Counted from the first letter of the stretch, positions 55,350 to 64,000 are shown. The stretch: 64,000 nt of DNA from CAZKYP01 sp964556885 (GCA_964556885.1 CAZKYP010000001.1:3953-67952); one strand, 5' to 3'. The notes: generated by a model not told the origin, from the letters alone. Translations and numbers: made by a program.

Positions 55350-56148
55350 AAATATCTCTGAAGAAAACGCGGCCGAGGATAATCAAAAGCATCTGAACAA
55401 CGTTGCCCTGCGCACTTATTCAGGGCAGCAGAAGTCCGACAAGAGCTTAATTGACGACGAGCAGATCAGTGAATTTATTCCCATGGTCCACAAGATAGTC
55501 AGACAGGTCGTAACATATTTGAAACCACCTCTGTCTTTCGAAGATATGGTTTCGGCGGGGACCGTCGGTCTGGTCAAGGCTGCTCGTGATTTCGATCCGT
55601 CTCACAGCGCCGAGTTCAAGACATACGCCTACATCAGAATCAAGGGGGCTGTCCTGGATGAACTGAGGGGCTGGTCATCCGTACCGTCGAATCTGAGCAG
55701 ACGGATTCGCGATGCCCAACGGGTAAGCCAAAGCATCGCCCAGGAGAAAGGTTCCGCACCCGACGACTACGAACTGGCCGAAGAACTCGGAATAACAGTA
55801 ACCGAACTCCATGAAATGTTTGATAACGCCCGCGCCCAGCATTTTATTTCACTCGACGGTTACGGTGACGATGTACCGGGTCTTGGCAGTGTTTTGCCCG
55901 CTGATCGCAACAGCTCCCCGGACGAGCAGGTCGAACGGGCCGAGCTTATAGAAAAGCTGGCCGAAGGAATACAAAAGCTAACGGAAAACCAACGACAGGT
56001 TATCCTGCTTTACTATCAACAGCATCTGACAATGAAACAGATTGCAGATGTTTTGGAAATAACCGAATCACGAGTCAGCCAGGTACATTCGAGTGCCTTG
56101 TTTAACTTATCGGTAAAATTAAGGCAGTGGAAAGATGACAGAATATGA
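55333..56148 (+). CDS. fliA: Flagellar sigma factor FliA (sigma-28)
   Basis: This is a sigma-28 protein of about 271 residues. I place the start at GTG 55333, which has AGAAGGA eight bases upstream; a TTG six bases earlier is too close to it. Region 2 (FEDMVSAGTVGLVKAARDFDPSHSAEFKTYAYIRIKGA, in pieces), region 3 and region 4 (LTMKQIADVLEITESRVSQVHSSAL) are complete. It drives late flagellar genes; fliD and flgM have matching promoter-like sequences. FlgM is encoded 2 kb downstream. Confidence 0.96.
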   Translation: MSVKTKNISEENAAEDNQKHLNNVALRTYSGQQKSDKSLIDDEQISEFIPMVHKIVRQVVTYLKPPLSFEDMVSAGTVGLVKAARDFDPSHSAEFKTYAYIRIKGAVLDELRGWSSVPSNLSRRIRDAQRVSQSIAQEKGSAPDDYELAEELGITVTELHEMFDNARAQHFISLDGYGDDVPGLGSVLPADRNSSPDEQVERAELIEKLAEGIQKLTENQRQVILLYYQQHLTMKQIADVLEITESRVSQVHSSALFNLSVKLRQWKDDRI

Positions 56149-56398
56149 TTCAAATTTGATTAAGCCGGTGGAAAGCCTGCAAAATATTACGCGGCTGGAT
56201 CCGGCCAAACGTCGCGATGGAAGAAAACCAAGGCAGCAAATGTATGAACAGAACAAGGAAGAAAACGAATCCACCGAGGAACAATCCGGCGAAGTGTTCG
56301 ATGAATCCGCAGGCCAGGAAGACGTTTTGAAAAAAGACGCCAAACATCATGATATAGAACGGGATTCCGACACAGACAGGATTGATTTTTGTGCCTGA
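56135..56398 (+). CDS. Small charged protein overlapping the end of fliA
   Basis: An 87-residue, strongly hydrophilic protein begins 14 bp before the fliA stop in another frame, with a plausible GTGGAAAG ribosome-binding site. A basic segment (LDPAKRRDGRKPRQQ) precedes an acidic tail. Small proteins of this style are often found after fliA. It is likely disordered. Function unknown. Confidence 0.55.
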   Translation: MTEYDSNLIKPVESLQNITRLDPAKRRDGRKPRQQMYEQNKEENESTEEQSGEVFDESAGQEDVLKKDAKHHDIERDSDTDRIDFCA

Positions 56399-56495
56399 AA
56401 CGGGTGCTGACAATCCTTAGTTTTGACAAAAATTGGGAAACTGATTTGGAATTCTTCAGAATAATCAACAGCTTTTGAGAAAGGCAGAGTGAAAG

Positions 56496-56717
56496 ATGGC
56501 GATAACAGCAGGACGGATCTTAAAAAGTAATGAGGTCAAAATAGAAGGCCGGTTTCGACTCAACACAGATCAGGCGGGCCGGTGCCTGCCGCAGCAGGGT
56601 AATACCATCTCGGCCTCGCCTGATGTGCGTATTTTGGAACAACATCCCGAGTACGCCGTCATCGAGATAACCTGTGTCTGCGGCGGAAAAACCTGTGTAA
56701 AGTGCGAATATACATAA
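56496..56717 (+). CDS. Small protein with CxC and CxxC cysteines
   Basis: This 73-residue protein is soluble, with C-x-C and C-x4-C-x2-C spacing near the end (ITCVCGGKTCVKCEY), suggesting bound metal or a disulfide network. It lies in a run of small flagellar-operon genes with a purine-rich ribosome-binding site. I do not recognise the family. Confidence 0.6.
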   Translation: MAITAGRILKSNEVKIEGRFRLNTDQAGRCLPQQGNTISASPDVRILEQHPEYAVIEITCVCGGKTCVKCEYT

Positions 56718-56772
56718 GACTGTATAGTGTTATTGAGACTCTTAAAAAGATGATTTATAAGATGGAATAAAA

Positions 56773-57342
56773 ATGGAGACCAGTATTATGCAAACCGGCA
56801 AACAAACAATTCTTTTACTTATTTTATCAATTTCGGTGTTTTTTCCGTCAGGTTGCACAACAAATCCACACCCCGCGCAGGTTACGCCGCAATCGGCCTA
56901 CACTATAAAACAGCCGGGTGACTCTCTGGCAAAAAGATTTCAGGACACGATGCCACAGGGTGCTACCGCGATTGAATCCGCGATGGAACTATCGGAAAAG
57001 TATGCCAGCCTGTCGGAGCAGGCCGCCCTGTTAAAACAGCAAAACCAGGATGTGACCTCGGAGAATCAGAAGTTGAAAGAGCAGATTCTTTCAATTGAAA
57101 ACCAGTTAAAACAAACACAAAAAGAGCTTACGGAAGCGAACGATTTTTTAATCGAAATGCGGATCGAGCTGAACAACTGGAAAGCCGATGTTCTTGGCTT
57201 CCGCGATGAAATGCGTGATGCTGAAACCGCTCAGCTTGAAGCGCTGCTTAAAATATTGAAAGCTCTTGGCGGGGATGTACAGGAAACCGCTGCGAGCAAT
57301 AATGCGGGATCGATAGTTGCGTCGTTGAAGGTATCCGAATAA
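56773..57342 (+). CDS. Coiled-coil lipoprotein
   Basis: A 189-residue protein with a lipoprotein signal (hydrophobic residues 12-25, lipobox PSGC at Cys 29). A second ATG at 56788 is a possible start. Residues 70-150 form a long coiled coil (SLSEQAALLKQQNQDVTSE, ENQLKQTQKELTEANDF). Probably anchored to the outer or inner membrane facing the periplasm. Function unknown; the flagellar context suggests a role with the basal body. Confidence 0.75.
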   Translation: METSIMQTGKQTILLLILSISVFFPSGCTTNPHPAQVTPQSAYTIKQPGDSLAKRFQDTMPQGATAIESAMELSEKYASLSEQAALLKQQNQDVTSENQKLKEQILSIENQLKQTQKELTEANDFLIEMRIELNNWKADVLGFRDEMRDAETAQLEALLKILKALGGDVQETAASNNAGSIVASLKVSE

Positions 57343-57379
57343 TCCGAATCTGGGAAGTTTTTGTGCCTGGGTGCAATAA

Positions 57380-58027
57380 ATGAAAAATCAAATAACATCA
57401 TATTCATATCATATTTGCAGGTTACTCTTAATGTTGCTGCTCATCGTGATTTTGTCAGGTTGCATTTCTAACAAAACGTCTTCACCGTTGGGCGATTACT
57501 ATTATGTCAATCCTGATAAAAGTTTGTCTATGATCGGGAGGGTTACTATCGTCGAGCTTGATAACGATTCGAGTTATCCACAAATGTCCACAGACATAAC
57601 GGAATCACTTTATCAGGCGCTGCAAAAGAAACAGATTTTCGGCTTGACGATAATCCGTCAGAATGATCCTTTATGGCGTTCTTTGCAGTTGCAGGGCAAT
57701 TCCACATATTCTCTCGACCAGATATCGGCAATGTATGACACGCTGAAATGTGACGGTATTTTAATCGGGACTATCACCGAGTTCAGGCCGTATCCTCACA
57801 TGGCGATCGGGCTGCGGCTGAAACTTCTGGACCTGAGAGACGGACAGTTAATTTGGGCGCTTGAGCAGATATGGGACAGCGCTGAAAAGAAGACCGAGTC
57901 CAGAATGAAACGTTATTTTCAATCCCAGAAAAGCACGGGCTTTACTCCTTTGTATGAGCAGTTGCTGGATGTCAGCCCGCTTGAGTTCATCAAATTCGTT
58001 AGTTACGAGGTGGCCGGAACACTATAG
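57380..58027 (+). CDS. FlgO/LpoB-like lipoprotein
   Basis: A 215-residue lipoprotein (lipobox LSGC at Cys 28). The globular part has alternating beta strands and helices, including GILIGTITEFRPYPHMAIG and LRLKLLDLRDGQLIWA, which resemble the LpoB/GNA1162/FlgO fold of outer-membrane lipoproteins. FlgO-like proteins support outer rings of the flagellum. The similarity is by pattern, not certain. It is followed by flgM. Confidence 0.7.
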   Translation: MKNQITSYSYHICRLLLMLLLIVILSGCISNKTSSPLGDYYYVNPDKSLSMIGRVTIVELDNDSSYPQMSTDITESLYQALQKKQIFGLTIIRQNDPLWRSLQLQGNSTYSLDQISAMYDTLKCDGILIGTITEFRPYPHMAIGLRLKLLDLRDGQLIWALEQIWDSAEKKTESRMKRYFQSQKSTGFTPLYEQLLDVSPLEFIKFVSYEVAGTL

Positions 58028-58150
58028 ATGAAAAACGGTATATTCCTTATATACGGTTTAAACTGGATAATTTATAAAACTGTGATTTTACAGTTGTGAC
58101 CGAAAAAAAATGAGTACTTGAAATAAGAATTAAAATTTGTTAAAAAGCTC

Positions 58151-58177
58151 TAAAGCTTTGGCGAAAACTTACGAAAA
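58151..58177 (+). promoter_or_regulatory. Sigma-28-like promoter for flgM
   Basis: TAAAGCTT is followed after 11 nt by TACGAAAA. Compared with TAAAGTTT-N11-GCCGATAA, seven of eight -35 bases and five of eight -10 bases match. It lies 39 bp before the flgM ATG. flgM is often read from its own sigma-28 promoter. Confidence 0.4.
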
Positions 58178-58215
58178 GAATTGTGAATTGATGATTCTTT
58201 TATTAATGTGCTGAA

Positions 58216-58485
58216 ATGATAGAAAAGATAAACACAAATCAAATATCGGATTTCATGGACAAACCGGTGTCAAAACAGCCCAATACGACCGGTGCCGTTC
58301 CCGACATTAACACGGACGTTTCTATTGATGTTAATTATGCCTCTTTGATCTACAAAGCTATTCAGGTCCCGGAAGCGGACACCCAGGCTGTTCAGCGGGC
58401 GAAAGAGCTTTTAAAGTCGGGAAAGCTCGAAAGCCCGGAAAATATCAAACAAGCTGCGGAAAATATCATAAAATTCGGTATATAA
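58216..58485 (+). CDS. flgM: Anti-sigma-28 factor FlgM
   Basis: The 89-residue protein has a disordered N-terminus and the FlgM C-terminal helix block (VQRAKELLKSGKLESPENIK). FlgM holds FliA inactive until it is exported through the finished hook. No clear ribosome-binding site is visible. It follows the FlgO-like lipoprotein by 188 bp, a gap that holds a sigma-28-like promoter. Confidence 0.9.
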   Translation: MIEKINTNQISDFMDKPVSKQPNTTGAVPDINTDVSIDVNYASLIYKAIQVPEADTQAVQRAKELLKSGKLESPENIKQAAENIIKFGI

Positions 58486-58627
58486 GACATTTGTTCTGGG
58501 TCTATTTGCGACAGGCGGCAATTCTTCCAATCCCTAATAAAAAATTAATACGACAATAACACAGCCTCGGATCGTACTCAGATAATCCAATCAATTTCGT
58601 TGAGGTGATGAAAAAATTGGGACTGGT

Positions 58628-58828
58628 TTAGATATAAAGGTCGAGAATCCGTGACGTTTGATTGCCGTTTGATGTTTCTACCATTTTCCTGCAATTTGTA
58701 TATGTGAAGGCTTTGCTATCGTACTCCGTATCGCATTTGATATCGTACAGAGTTTTATAGTGTGAAAATTCACCGTCCTCATTGAGAGGAACTGATTTGA
58801 TGACCCTGCATGTAATTTTTTTTCTCAT
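58628..58828 (-). CDS. Small stand-alone protein of unknown function
   Basis: A 66-residue basic protein (ATG 58828), opposite in strand to flgM. It is supported by a consensus promoter and by GAGG six bases before ATG. The chain is soluble with three cysteines and no recognised domain. A TTG two codons upstream could extend it. The combination of promoter, ribosome-binding site and frame makes it better supported than most frames of this size. Confidence 0.5.
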   Translation of the reverse strand: MRKKITCRVIKSVPLNEDGEFSHYKTLYDIKCDTEYDSKAFTYTNCRKMVETSNGNQTSRILDLYI

Positions 58829-58845
58829 CCCCAACCTCGAGTTTC

Positions 58846-58874
58846 ATTATAGCAAAATTCGGCAAGTTAGTCAA
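58846..58874 (-). promoter_or_regulatory. Sigma-70-type promoter for the 66-aa gene
   Basis: On the minus strand TTGACT, a 17-nt spacer and TATAAT form a near-perfect housekeeping promoter. The predicted start near 58839 leaves a leader of about 11 nt that just contains the GAGG ribosome-binding site. Confidence 0.55.
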
Positions 58875-59019
58875 GAGAAAAATGCAGTACCGGATATGTT
58901 GCATATGGGGAAATAATATGAATCAGGGGAGCGTTTAATATACGGACCGAATCAATGGTTGATAATAACCGGCCCCACAGATAAAATTTCCGGTAAAGGT
59001 CTGGTAAGGAATTGTAGTT

Positions 59020-59220
59020 ATGCAGATTATCGCCAAGTGTCCGAAATGCGGCAGTACATGGTTGCTCGACGGTAGTACTGCGGACCGAAGGATAAGATGC
59101 CGGAAATGTGGCAGGTTATTCAAGGTCCCGAATCAGGATGAGGTACCAAAAGCGACCGAGATAATAAAACAGGTAAAAGGGACCGTCTACGTCGATGAAT
59201 CAGGTAAAACTTACGGTTGA
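59020..59220 (+). CDS. MJ0042-type zinc-ribbon protein
   Basis: A 66-residue protein with a complete zinc ribbon (CPKCG at 7-11 and CRKCG near 27-31) of the MJ0042 type, common as an N-terminal domain in Planctomycetes and Deltaproteobacteria. Here it stands alone with a short tail. AAGGA precedes the ATG. Function unknown. Confidence 0.7.
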   Translation: MQIIAKCPKCGSTWLLDGSTADRRIRCRKCGRLFKVPNQDEVPKATEIIKQVKGTVYVDESGKTYG

Positions 59221-59276
59221 AAAGTAAAAAGCAAACTACTGATAAATATACCGCCTTTTGTTGATGTATTATCTAA

Positions 59277-59660
59277 TCATTTTCGGCCTTCCGTTTTTGA
59301 TTTTGCATCGGTAGTTTGAATTGTTGTGTTCACTTCTATGCCAAGTGTCTTTTCAATTCTTGCGGTTTTAGCGGCCAGTTCCGTCAATTTGGCATCGATT
59401 GAATCAAGCTTCGTGATAATTGTTTCGAGGTCCGAGCCCATTCCCGTCAAATTCCGTTCGGTTAGGTCCATATATCTGTCCATCAGACGCTCGTAAGCGT
59501 CAACGACGCGGTCAATATCGGTTTTATACTCAGGTATGGTCAGATTGGGCTGGACTTCGTAAGTCCTCTGGCTGCTTTGGATTGAACCTGAAAAACAAAT
59601 TATCGATATACAGCATATCAGTATTATCACGATGGTCGGTAAATACTTTTTCATTTTCAT
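59277..59660 (-). CDS. Exported coiled-coil protein
   Basis: A 127-residue protein with an N-terminal signal or anchor helix (about 6-24, TIVIILICCISIICFSG) and a coiled coil over residues 55-105 (LDSIDAKLTELAAKTARIEKTL). The ATG has GGAG eight bases upstream. No family recognised. It is convergent with the zinc-ribbon gene. Confidence 0.65.
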   Translation of the reverse strand: MKMKKYLPTIVIILICCISIICFSGSIQSSQRTYEVQPNLTIPEYKTDIDRVVDAYERLMDRYMDLTERNLTGMGSDLETIITKLDSIDAKLTELAAKTARIEKTLGIEVNTTIQTTDAKSKTEGRK

Positions 59661-59735
59661 GGTAATATCTCCAATATATTTACATTGTGCAATTTGTTTA
59701 TCGGCATAAAGGACGTTTGAAATAAGGTAACGACG

Positions 59736-60791
59736 CTAAAAATCCAGGCTATTAATGACTTCCATCAGCGAAAGCTCCACGTAACAAACAGATGTATCCG
59801 CCGCCCCATAATAGATTCTGAGCTTGTCGCCTTCAGGCAGCAGGCCGCAGCTAAAGACCACATTTCCGAAAAAGCCGTTACATTCGTAGTCGGCTTCCGG
59901 AGTAAAAATCGGTTCTTTTGACCTGCCTAAAATAATATATGGTTTTTTGGCTTCGAACAAGGCGGCGCCGAGGTAATAGCGGTTATTATGGTCCGCACCG
60001 TGATAGATTTCCAGCCATCCCATCTCAACTTTGAAGGGTACTGCTCCGGCCCCGATTTTCATCTGGTCCCAGAAGTTGTTGCGCGGACTCATAATACAGC
60101 GATGATTTCCCCAATTTAGCAAATCGTGTGATTGAGCAATCCAGATTTCATGCTTCTGAAATAAGGTTGAAACGGGTCTGTGAAGGGCGTAGTATTTTCC
60201 TTCGATTCGTTCGGGAAAAATAACCACATCCTTGTTGTCGGGGCAGAAGATTATGCCGTGTCGCTCGAAAGAGATAAAGTCCTTCGTCGATGTCAAACAG
60301 GTTGTTACCCCAGACTCGGATACGGCTACATAATCGATATAATACCGACCGTCAATAAATGTTATCCGTGGATCTTCAAGACCAAAGGCTTCATATTTAT
60401 TTGCAGGCGAAATGGTGGGGCGGTCGTCTATCCGGAAATTGATTCCGTCATTGCTTATTGCCAGTCTCAAATGTGAAATGCTGGTCAGGTATGTTTGTGA
60501 TGTAGTTTTAATCAGCCGGGGATCAGAAAAGTCATTCTCCGGATCATCTCTCAGAAATTCTTTTATAACTATATGATTTTCATGAATATCAAAAACAGCC
60601 GTCTGAACTATGTTAGGATTTACGTTAACCGGTCTTTCCGCCACCCGAAGCAGCAGAATAATATCTTCCTTATAACGGGCGACACCGGCGTTAAAAACAC
60701 CGATAACTTCGAAATCTTCCCTGGACGGCTTAATATCATCAGGCTTAATCAGCGGATTTTCCGGTACTCGTAATACTTTCGCTTTATTCAT
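59736..60791 (-). CDS. GH130 family beta-mannoside phosphorylase/hydrolase
   Basis: The 351-residue protein matches GH130 (DUF377). It is a five-bladed propeller with FNAGVARY near the start, the catalytic-site block FGLEDPRITFIDGRYY, and IYHGADHNNRYYLGAAL. GH130 enzymes cleave beta-mannosides with phosphate or water. The acceptor cannot be predicted without a structure-based comparison. The ATG has AAGGA upstream. It is probably metabolic and unrelated to the flagellum. Confidence 0.88.
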   Translation of the reverse strand: MNKAKVLRVPENPLIKPDDIKPSREDFEVIGVFNAGVARYKEDIILLLRVAERPVNVNPNIVQTAVFDIHENHIVIKEFLRDDPENDFSDPRLIKTTSQTYLTSISHLRLAISNDGINFRIDDRPTISPANKYEAFGLEDPRITFIDGRYYIDYVAVSESGVTTCLTSTKDFISFERHGIIFCPDNKDVVIFPERIEGKYYALHRPVSTLFQKHEIWIAQSHDLLNWGNHRCIMSPRNNFWDQMKIGAGAVPFKVEMGWLEIYHGADHNNRYYLGAALFEAKKPYIILGRSKEPIFTPEADYECNGFFGNVVFSCGLLPEGDKLRIYYGAADTSVCYVELSLMEVINSLDF

Positions 60792-60993
60792 TCTTAATCC
60801 TTAATTTTAGTCTCTAAAAGTCCGAAATCTTATTTAGGATCGTAAATTTCTAATGATAATAACTCAATATGTCAGATTCAAGTGATCTGGCCAAAAAACG
60901 TTTATACGAGTACTAATGTCTAAAATACAGCTTGTATCGAATTTTCATGGAACTTTAAAAGAGCATCATCGTAGGCTACTTAACGAAAAAGAT

Positions 60994-61023
60994 TTGGTAT
61001 AAACGATATGAATCTGTTATTAT
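60994..61023 (+). promoter_or_regulatory. Possible promoter for the CotH surface protein
   Basis: TTGGTA, an 18-nt spacer and TATTAT lie in the 282-bp gap between the divergent GH130 and CotH genes. The -10 is good, the -35 is weaker. The predicted leader is about 45 nt. Nothing else recognisable is in the gap. Confidence 0.3.
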
Positions 61024-61073
61024 AGGTAAAATGCTTTTTTGGCTAATGTGTCTATTTGGGAAGGGTTAAGAAG

Positions 61074-64000
61074 ATGTCGGTAATTATACGAATTTCATCA
61101 GTAATCATAATATTATTCATGTGTCTGGTCGGCTCTGTACAGGCCCAGGGAGTGACGTCCCTTGTTATCAACGAAATTATGGCTTCTAATACCGAATGTG
61201 TTCAGGATCCACAGGGCCAGTATGACGACTGGGTTGAGCTTTATAACAGCGGCACAGTTCCGGTGAATGCGGGCGGATTGTATTTGACTGATAATTTATC
61301 GGTGCCTACCAAATGGCAGATTCCAACCGATAATCCGTCTGCTACCGTTATACCGGCACGAGGATATCTGTTGATCTGGGCCGACAATGATACAACCGAT
61401 ACAGGTCTGCATGCGAATTTCAAACTCGATATCGGTGGTGAGGAAATCGGTTTGTATGACAGTGATGGTCTTACGCTGGTAGATACTGTAACTTTTGATA
61501 ACCAGGCAAACAACATATCATACGGACGATTTCCGAATGGCGATGACAACTGGCAGTTGTTTACTATCCCGAGTCCCGGAGCGACAAATGATTATATAGG
61601 TCAGGTCGAAGCCCTAAGGTTCAGTCATAATCGCGGCTTCTATGATGAACTATTTTATCTGACAATTGCAACTGAAACCGAGGGAGTATCAATATACTAT
61701 ACTCTCGACGGCAGATCGCCTTATAACGATGAAACTGGTATTGCCAGAGGCATGCGTTATACCGAACCTTTACCTATCACCCAGACTACGTGTCTGCGGG
61801 CAGTCGCGATAAAATCCGGGTTCAAACCTACAAAAATTGAAACGCATACGTATATCTTCCTGGCGGATGTAATAACACGCAGCCAGCAGGATGTTCTTAA
61901 TGTCGGTTATCCGGATACGTGGTTTCCACCGTATCCGGCTGATTATGAGATGGACCCAGAAATTTATAACGATCCGGATTACCGGGATCTGATGGACGAT
62001 GCACTGTTGGCGATTCCCACCCTTTCAATTACAACTGACAAAGACAATCTTTTTAGCAATATAAGAGATCCTGAAAAAGGTGGCATTTATATTTATGATG
62101 GTCACTCAAGCACAGGAGGAGAGGATTGGGAACGTCCGGTTTCGGCTGAGTTCTTTACAAAAAATGGGGATAAGGAATTTCAGATCGACTGTGGTATTCG
62201 TATACAGGGCGGCGAAAGTCGTAATCCCCCCAAATGTCCAAAGCACTCGTTCAGTCTTAGATTTAATTCAGATTACGGTCCAACAAAACTCGACTTCGAA
62301 TTGTTCGACGGCTGGCCGTTAAAATCTTTCGATACACTTCAGCTTCGTGGTTTCTTCAACAACGCATGGACACATTGGGCACCCGATCAGCGACAGCGTA
62401 CTCAGTATATTCGCGACCAGTGGACGCGCGATGCACTGACTGATATGGGCCATGCGGATGCGGGCCAGGGTCTTTTTGTTCATCTGTATTTAAATGGGAT
62501 ATACTGGGGCCTTTATAATATAGAAGAACGACCCGTCTCCAGTCACTACGCCGCTTATAACGGCGGCGATAAGGATAATATAGACGCAATAAACGGCGGC
62601 CATGTAACGGATGGAACCATAACAGCCTGGAACCAATTAAAAAGTACCGTTGCAAGCCGTGACTGGAACCGGATCTGCGAGATTCTCGATGTGGATAACT
62701 TTATAGACTGGACGCTTGCGAACCTGGCGGTCAGTAACAGGGACCTAAAGACTGACGGCAACTGGCGTGCGGCCGGCGGCGGCTTCGAACGGAGGTTATG
62801 GCGTTTCTATAGCTGGGACGCTGAGCATGTGATTGAAGGTGTCAACCATAGCGGCACATCGCCAGCCACCGATCCTACAGGTATGTTTGGCAACCTTAGC
62901 AGTATTGAAGAATTCCGAGTTCGCTTCGGCGACCGTGTACACAAGCACCTTTTCAACGATGGCGCCCTGACAGTGCAAAGAAATATAGATCGCTGGCTTA
63001 TGCGTTCCGATGAAATCGAACTTGCAGTTATCGCCGAATCAGCCAGGTGGGGCGATTATAGGAGAGATGTTCATCGATATAGTTCGGCACCTTATGAACT
63101 ATATACAAAAAATGATTTCTGGATTCCCGAGAAAAACGATTTACTCAATAATTACTTTCCCGCCAGAACGAACGTTGCAATAAATAATTTCCGGAATATG
63201 GGTTTGTATCCGGCGATTAATGCACCTGTATTTCGTATAAACAACTCTTATCAACATGGCGGTCAGGTAATGTCGAACGACAGACTTTCAATGACCGCGA
63301 CCACCGGCACAATATTTTACACACTCAATGGCTCTGATCCCCGCTCGGAAGGGGCACAAAGTAATATTATCAACACAACTGTCGTCACTGAAAGCGCTGC
63401 TAAAAGAGTGCTCGTCCCGACTGGGTCGATTAGTGATGCGTGGAGAGGCGGTTCCACATTCAATGATTCAAGCTGGATATCCGGCACGGGAGGCGTCGGA
63501 TATGACACTGCTTCTACATATCGGCCATATATTGGCATCGATTTATATAATCAGATGTATCAGGGTAATACAACATGTTATATTCGCATTCCGTTTACCA
63601 TTAGTACTGCAATTTCCGATATAAGCTTTTTAACTTTTAAGATAAGATACGATGACGGATTTATTGCTTACATTAATGGTATTGAGGTTGCCAGACGCAA
63701 TTACACCGGCGCAGCGTCATGGAATTCAAGTGCAAGCACGACCCATTCCGACGCCGATGCTGTAAACTTCGAGACAATCGATATAACAGATTCAATCAGG
63801 TCGCTGCAGCAGGGTTACAATATCCTTGCCATTCAGGGTTTGAACCAATCACCAACAAGCTCCGATTTCTTAATTTCCGTCGAACTTGTTTCAACAACAG
63901 AAATTTCCAATGGTAGTGATGATACTCAGCCCGGTGTGATTGAATATGCTGGACCAATAACACTATCTCGCAGTGTTCAGGTTAAATCACGTGCACTGAG
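61074..64000 (+). CDS. Secreted lamin-tail / chitobiase-C / CotH protein, partial (3' end outside)
   Basis: The frame is open from ATG 61074, with an AAGGG before it, to the window end, at least 975 residues. It has a signal peptide (about residues 1-27, cleavage near VQA), then a lamin-tail domain (about 30-165, LVINEIMASN, DDWVELYNSG) and a chitobiase C-terminal-like beta domain (about 180-260, YYTLDGRSPY). A CotH-like kinase domain follows (about 310-650, LYLNGIYWGLYNIEE, FYSWDAEH). Further beta domains follow, including a second YTLNGSDPRSE chitobiase-C module that the window cuts. This architecture is typical of planctomycete exported proteins. Protein kinase activity is not proven. Confidence 0.85.
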   Translation, partial: MSVIIRISSVIIILFMCLVGSVQAQGVTSLVINEIMASNTECVQDPQGQYDDWVELYNSGTVPVNAGGLYLTDNLSVPTKWQIPTDNPSATVIPARGYLLIWADNDTTDTGLHANFKLDIGGEEIGLYDSDGLTLVDTVTFDNQANNISYGRFPNGDDNWQLFTIPSPGATNDYIGQVEALRFSHNRGFYDELFYLTIATETEGVSIYYTLDGRSPYNDETGIARGMRYTEPLPITQTTCLRAVAIKSGFKPTKIETHTYIFLADVITRSQQDVLNVGYPDTWFPPYPADYEMDPEIYNDPDYRDLMDDALLAIPTLSITTDKDNLFSNIRDPEKGGIYIYDGHSSTGGEDWERPVSAEFFTKNGDKEFQIDCGIRIQGGESRNPPKCPKHSFSLRFNSDYGPTKLDFELFDGWPLKSFDTLQLRGFFNNAWTHWAPDQRQRTQYIRDQWTRDALTDMGHADAGQGLFVHLYLNGIYWGLYNIEERPVSSHYAAYNGGDKDNIDAINGGHVTDGTITAWNQLKSTVASRDWNRICEILDVDNFIDWTLANLAVSNRDLKTDGNWRAAGGGFERRLWRFYSWDAEHVIEGVNHSGTSPATDPTGMFGNLSSIEEFRVRFGDRVHKHLFNDGALTVQRNIDRWLMRSDEIELAVIAESARWGDYRRDVHRYSSAPYELYTKNDFWIPEKNDLLNNYFPARTNVAINNFRNMGLYPAINAPVFRINNSYQHGGQVMSNDRLSMTATTGTIFYTLNGSDPRSEGAQSNIINTTVVTESAAKRVLVPTGSISDAWRGGSTFNDSSWISGTGGVGYDTASTYRPYIGIDLYNQMYQGNTTCYIRIPFTISTAISDISFLTFKIRYDDGFIAYINGIEVARRNYTGAASWNSSASTTHSDADAVNFETIDITDSIRSLQQGYNILAIQGLNQSPTSSDFLISVELVSTTEISNGSDDTQPGVIEYAGPITLSRSVQVKSRAL

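Noticed and set aside
1..64000. Mobile elements, CRISPR arrays, tRNA or rRNA genes
   Set aside because: I looked for transposase-like frames, terminal repeats, spaced direct repeats and RNA gene motifs and found none convincing.

Overview
The window is one long flagellar locus from a Gram-negative, P- and L-ring-bearing bacterium, followed by unrelated genes at the right end. FlgI and FlgH show an outer membrane. A secreted lamin-tail/chitobiase-C/CotH protein, abundant TPR proteins and a GH130 glycosidase point to a planctomycete, most likely of the Phycisphaerae/Sedimentisphaerales type. That placement is an inference; no rRNA or tRNA gene is present to confirm it.

Layout. 1-2 kb: export-gate genes fliR and flhB (+). 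2-4 kb: fliD (-). 4.1-31.4 kb: a 27-kb minus-strand island lying between fliD and flgL. It encodes a giant glycosyltransferase of about 3,050 residues, a GHMP kinase and a nucleotidyltransferase resembling the GDP-heptose enzymes HddA and HddC, an RmlC-like epimerase, an SDR epimerase and a split transketolase. It also holds three radical-SAM enzymes, several methyltransferases, TPR-tagged glycosyltransferases, a small FliT/FlgN-like helical protein and a TPR protein. 31.5-43.6 kb: hook, rod, ring and junction genes in the order flgD-flgE-pilZ-flgF-flgG-flgA-flgH-flgI-flgJ-flgN-flgK-flgL (-). 44-51 kb (+): two sigma-54 enhancer-binding regulators flanking two TPR proteins. 50.8-58.5 kb (+): fliL, fliM, fliN, flhA, a small membrane protein, fliA, four small or lipoprotein genes and flgM. 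58.6-64 kb: a small stand-alone gene, a zinc-ribbon protein, a coiled-coil exported protein, a GH130 enzyme and the start of a large CotH surface protein that runs off the window.

Regulation. Four near-identical sigma-54 promoters (NGGCAC[G/A]-N4-TTGC) lie in intergenic gaps at sensible distances upstream of flgD, of the 835-residue TPR gene, of the TPR-glycosyltransferase operon and of the hddA-hddC-giant-glycosyltransferase operon. This places the island in the same regulon as the hook. Sigma-28-like promoters precede fliD and flgM. With fliA, flgM and two enhancer-binding proteins present, the picture is a classical sigma-54 to sigma-28 flagellar hierarchy.

The most interesting content is the island. 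I infer that it builds and attaches an unusual, methylated, probably heptose-derived glycan to flagellin or another filament protein. Tandem radical-SAM enzymes may further modify the sugar or the protein. Flagellin, fliS, motAB, chemotaxis genes and flhF/flhG are absent from the window.
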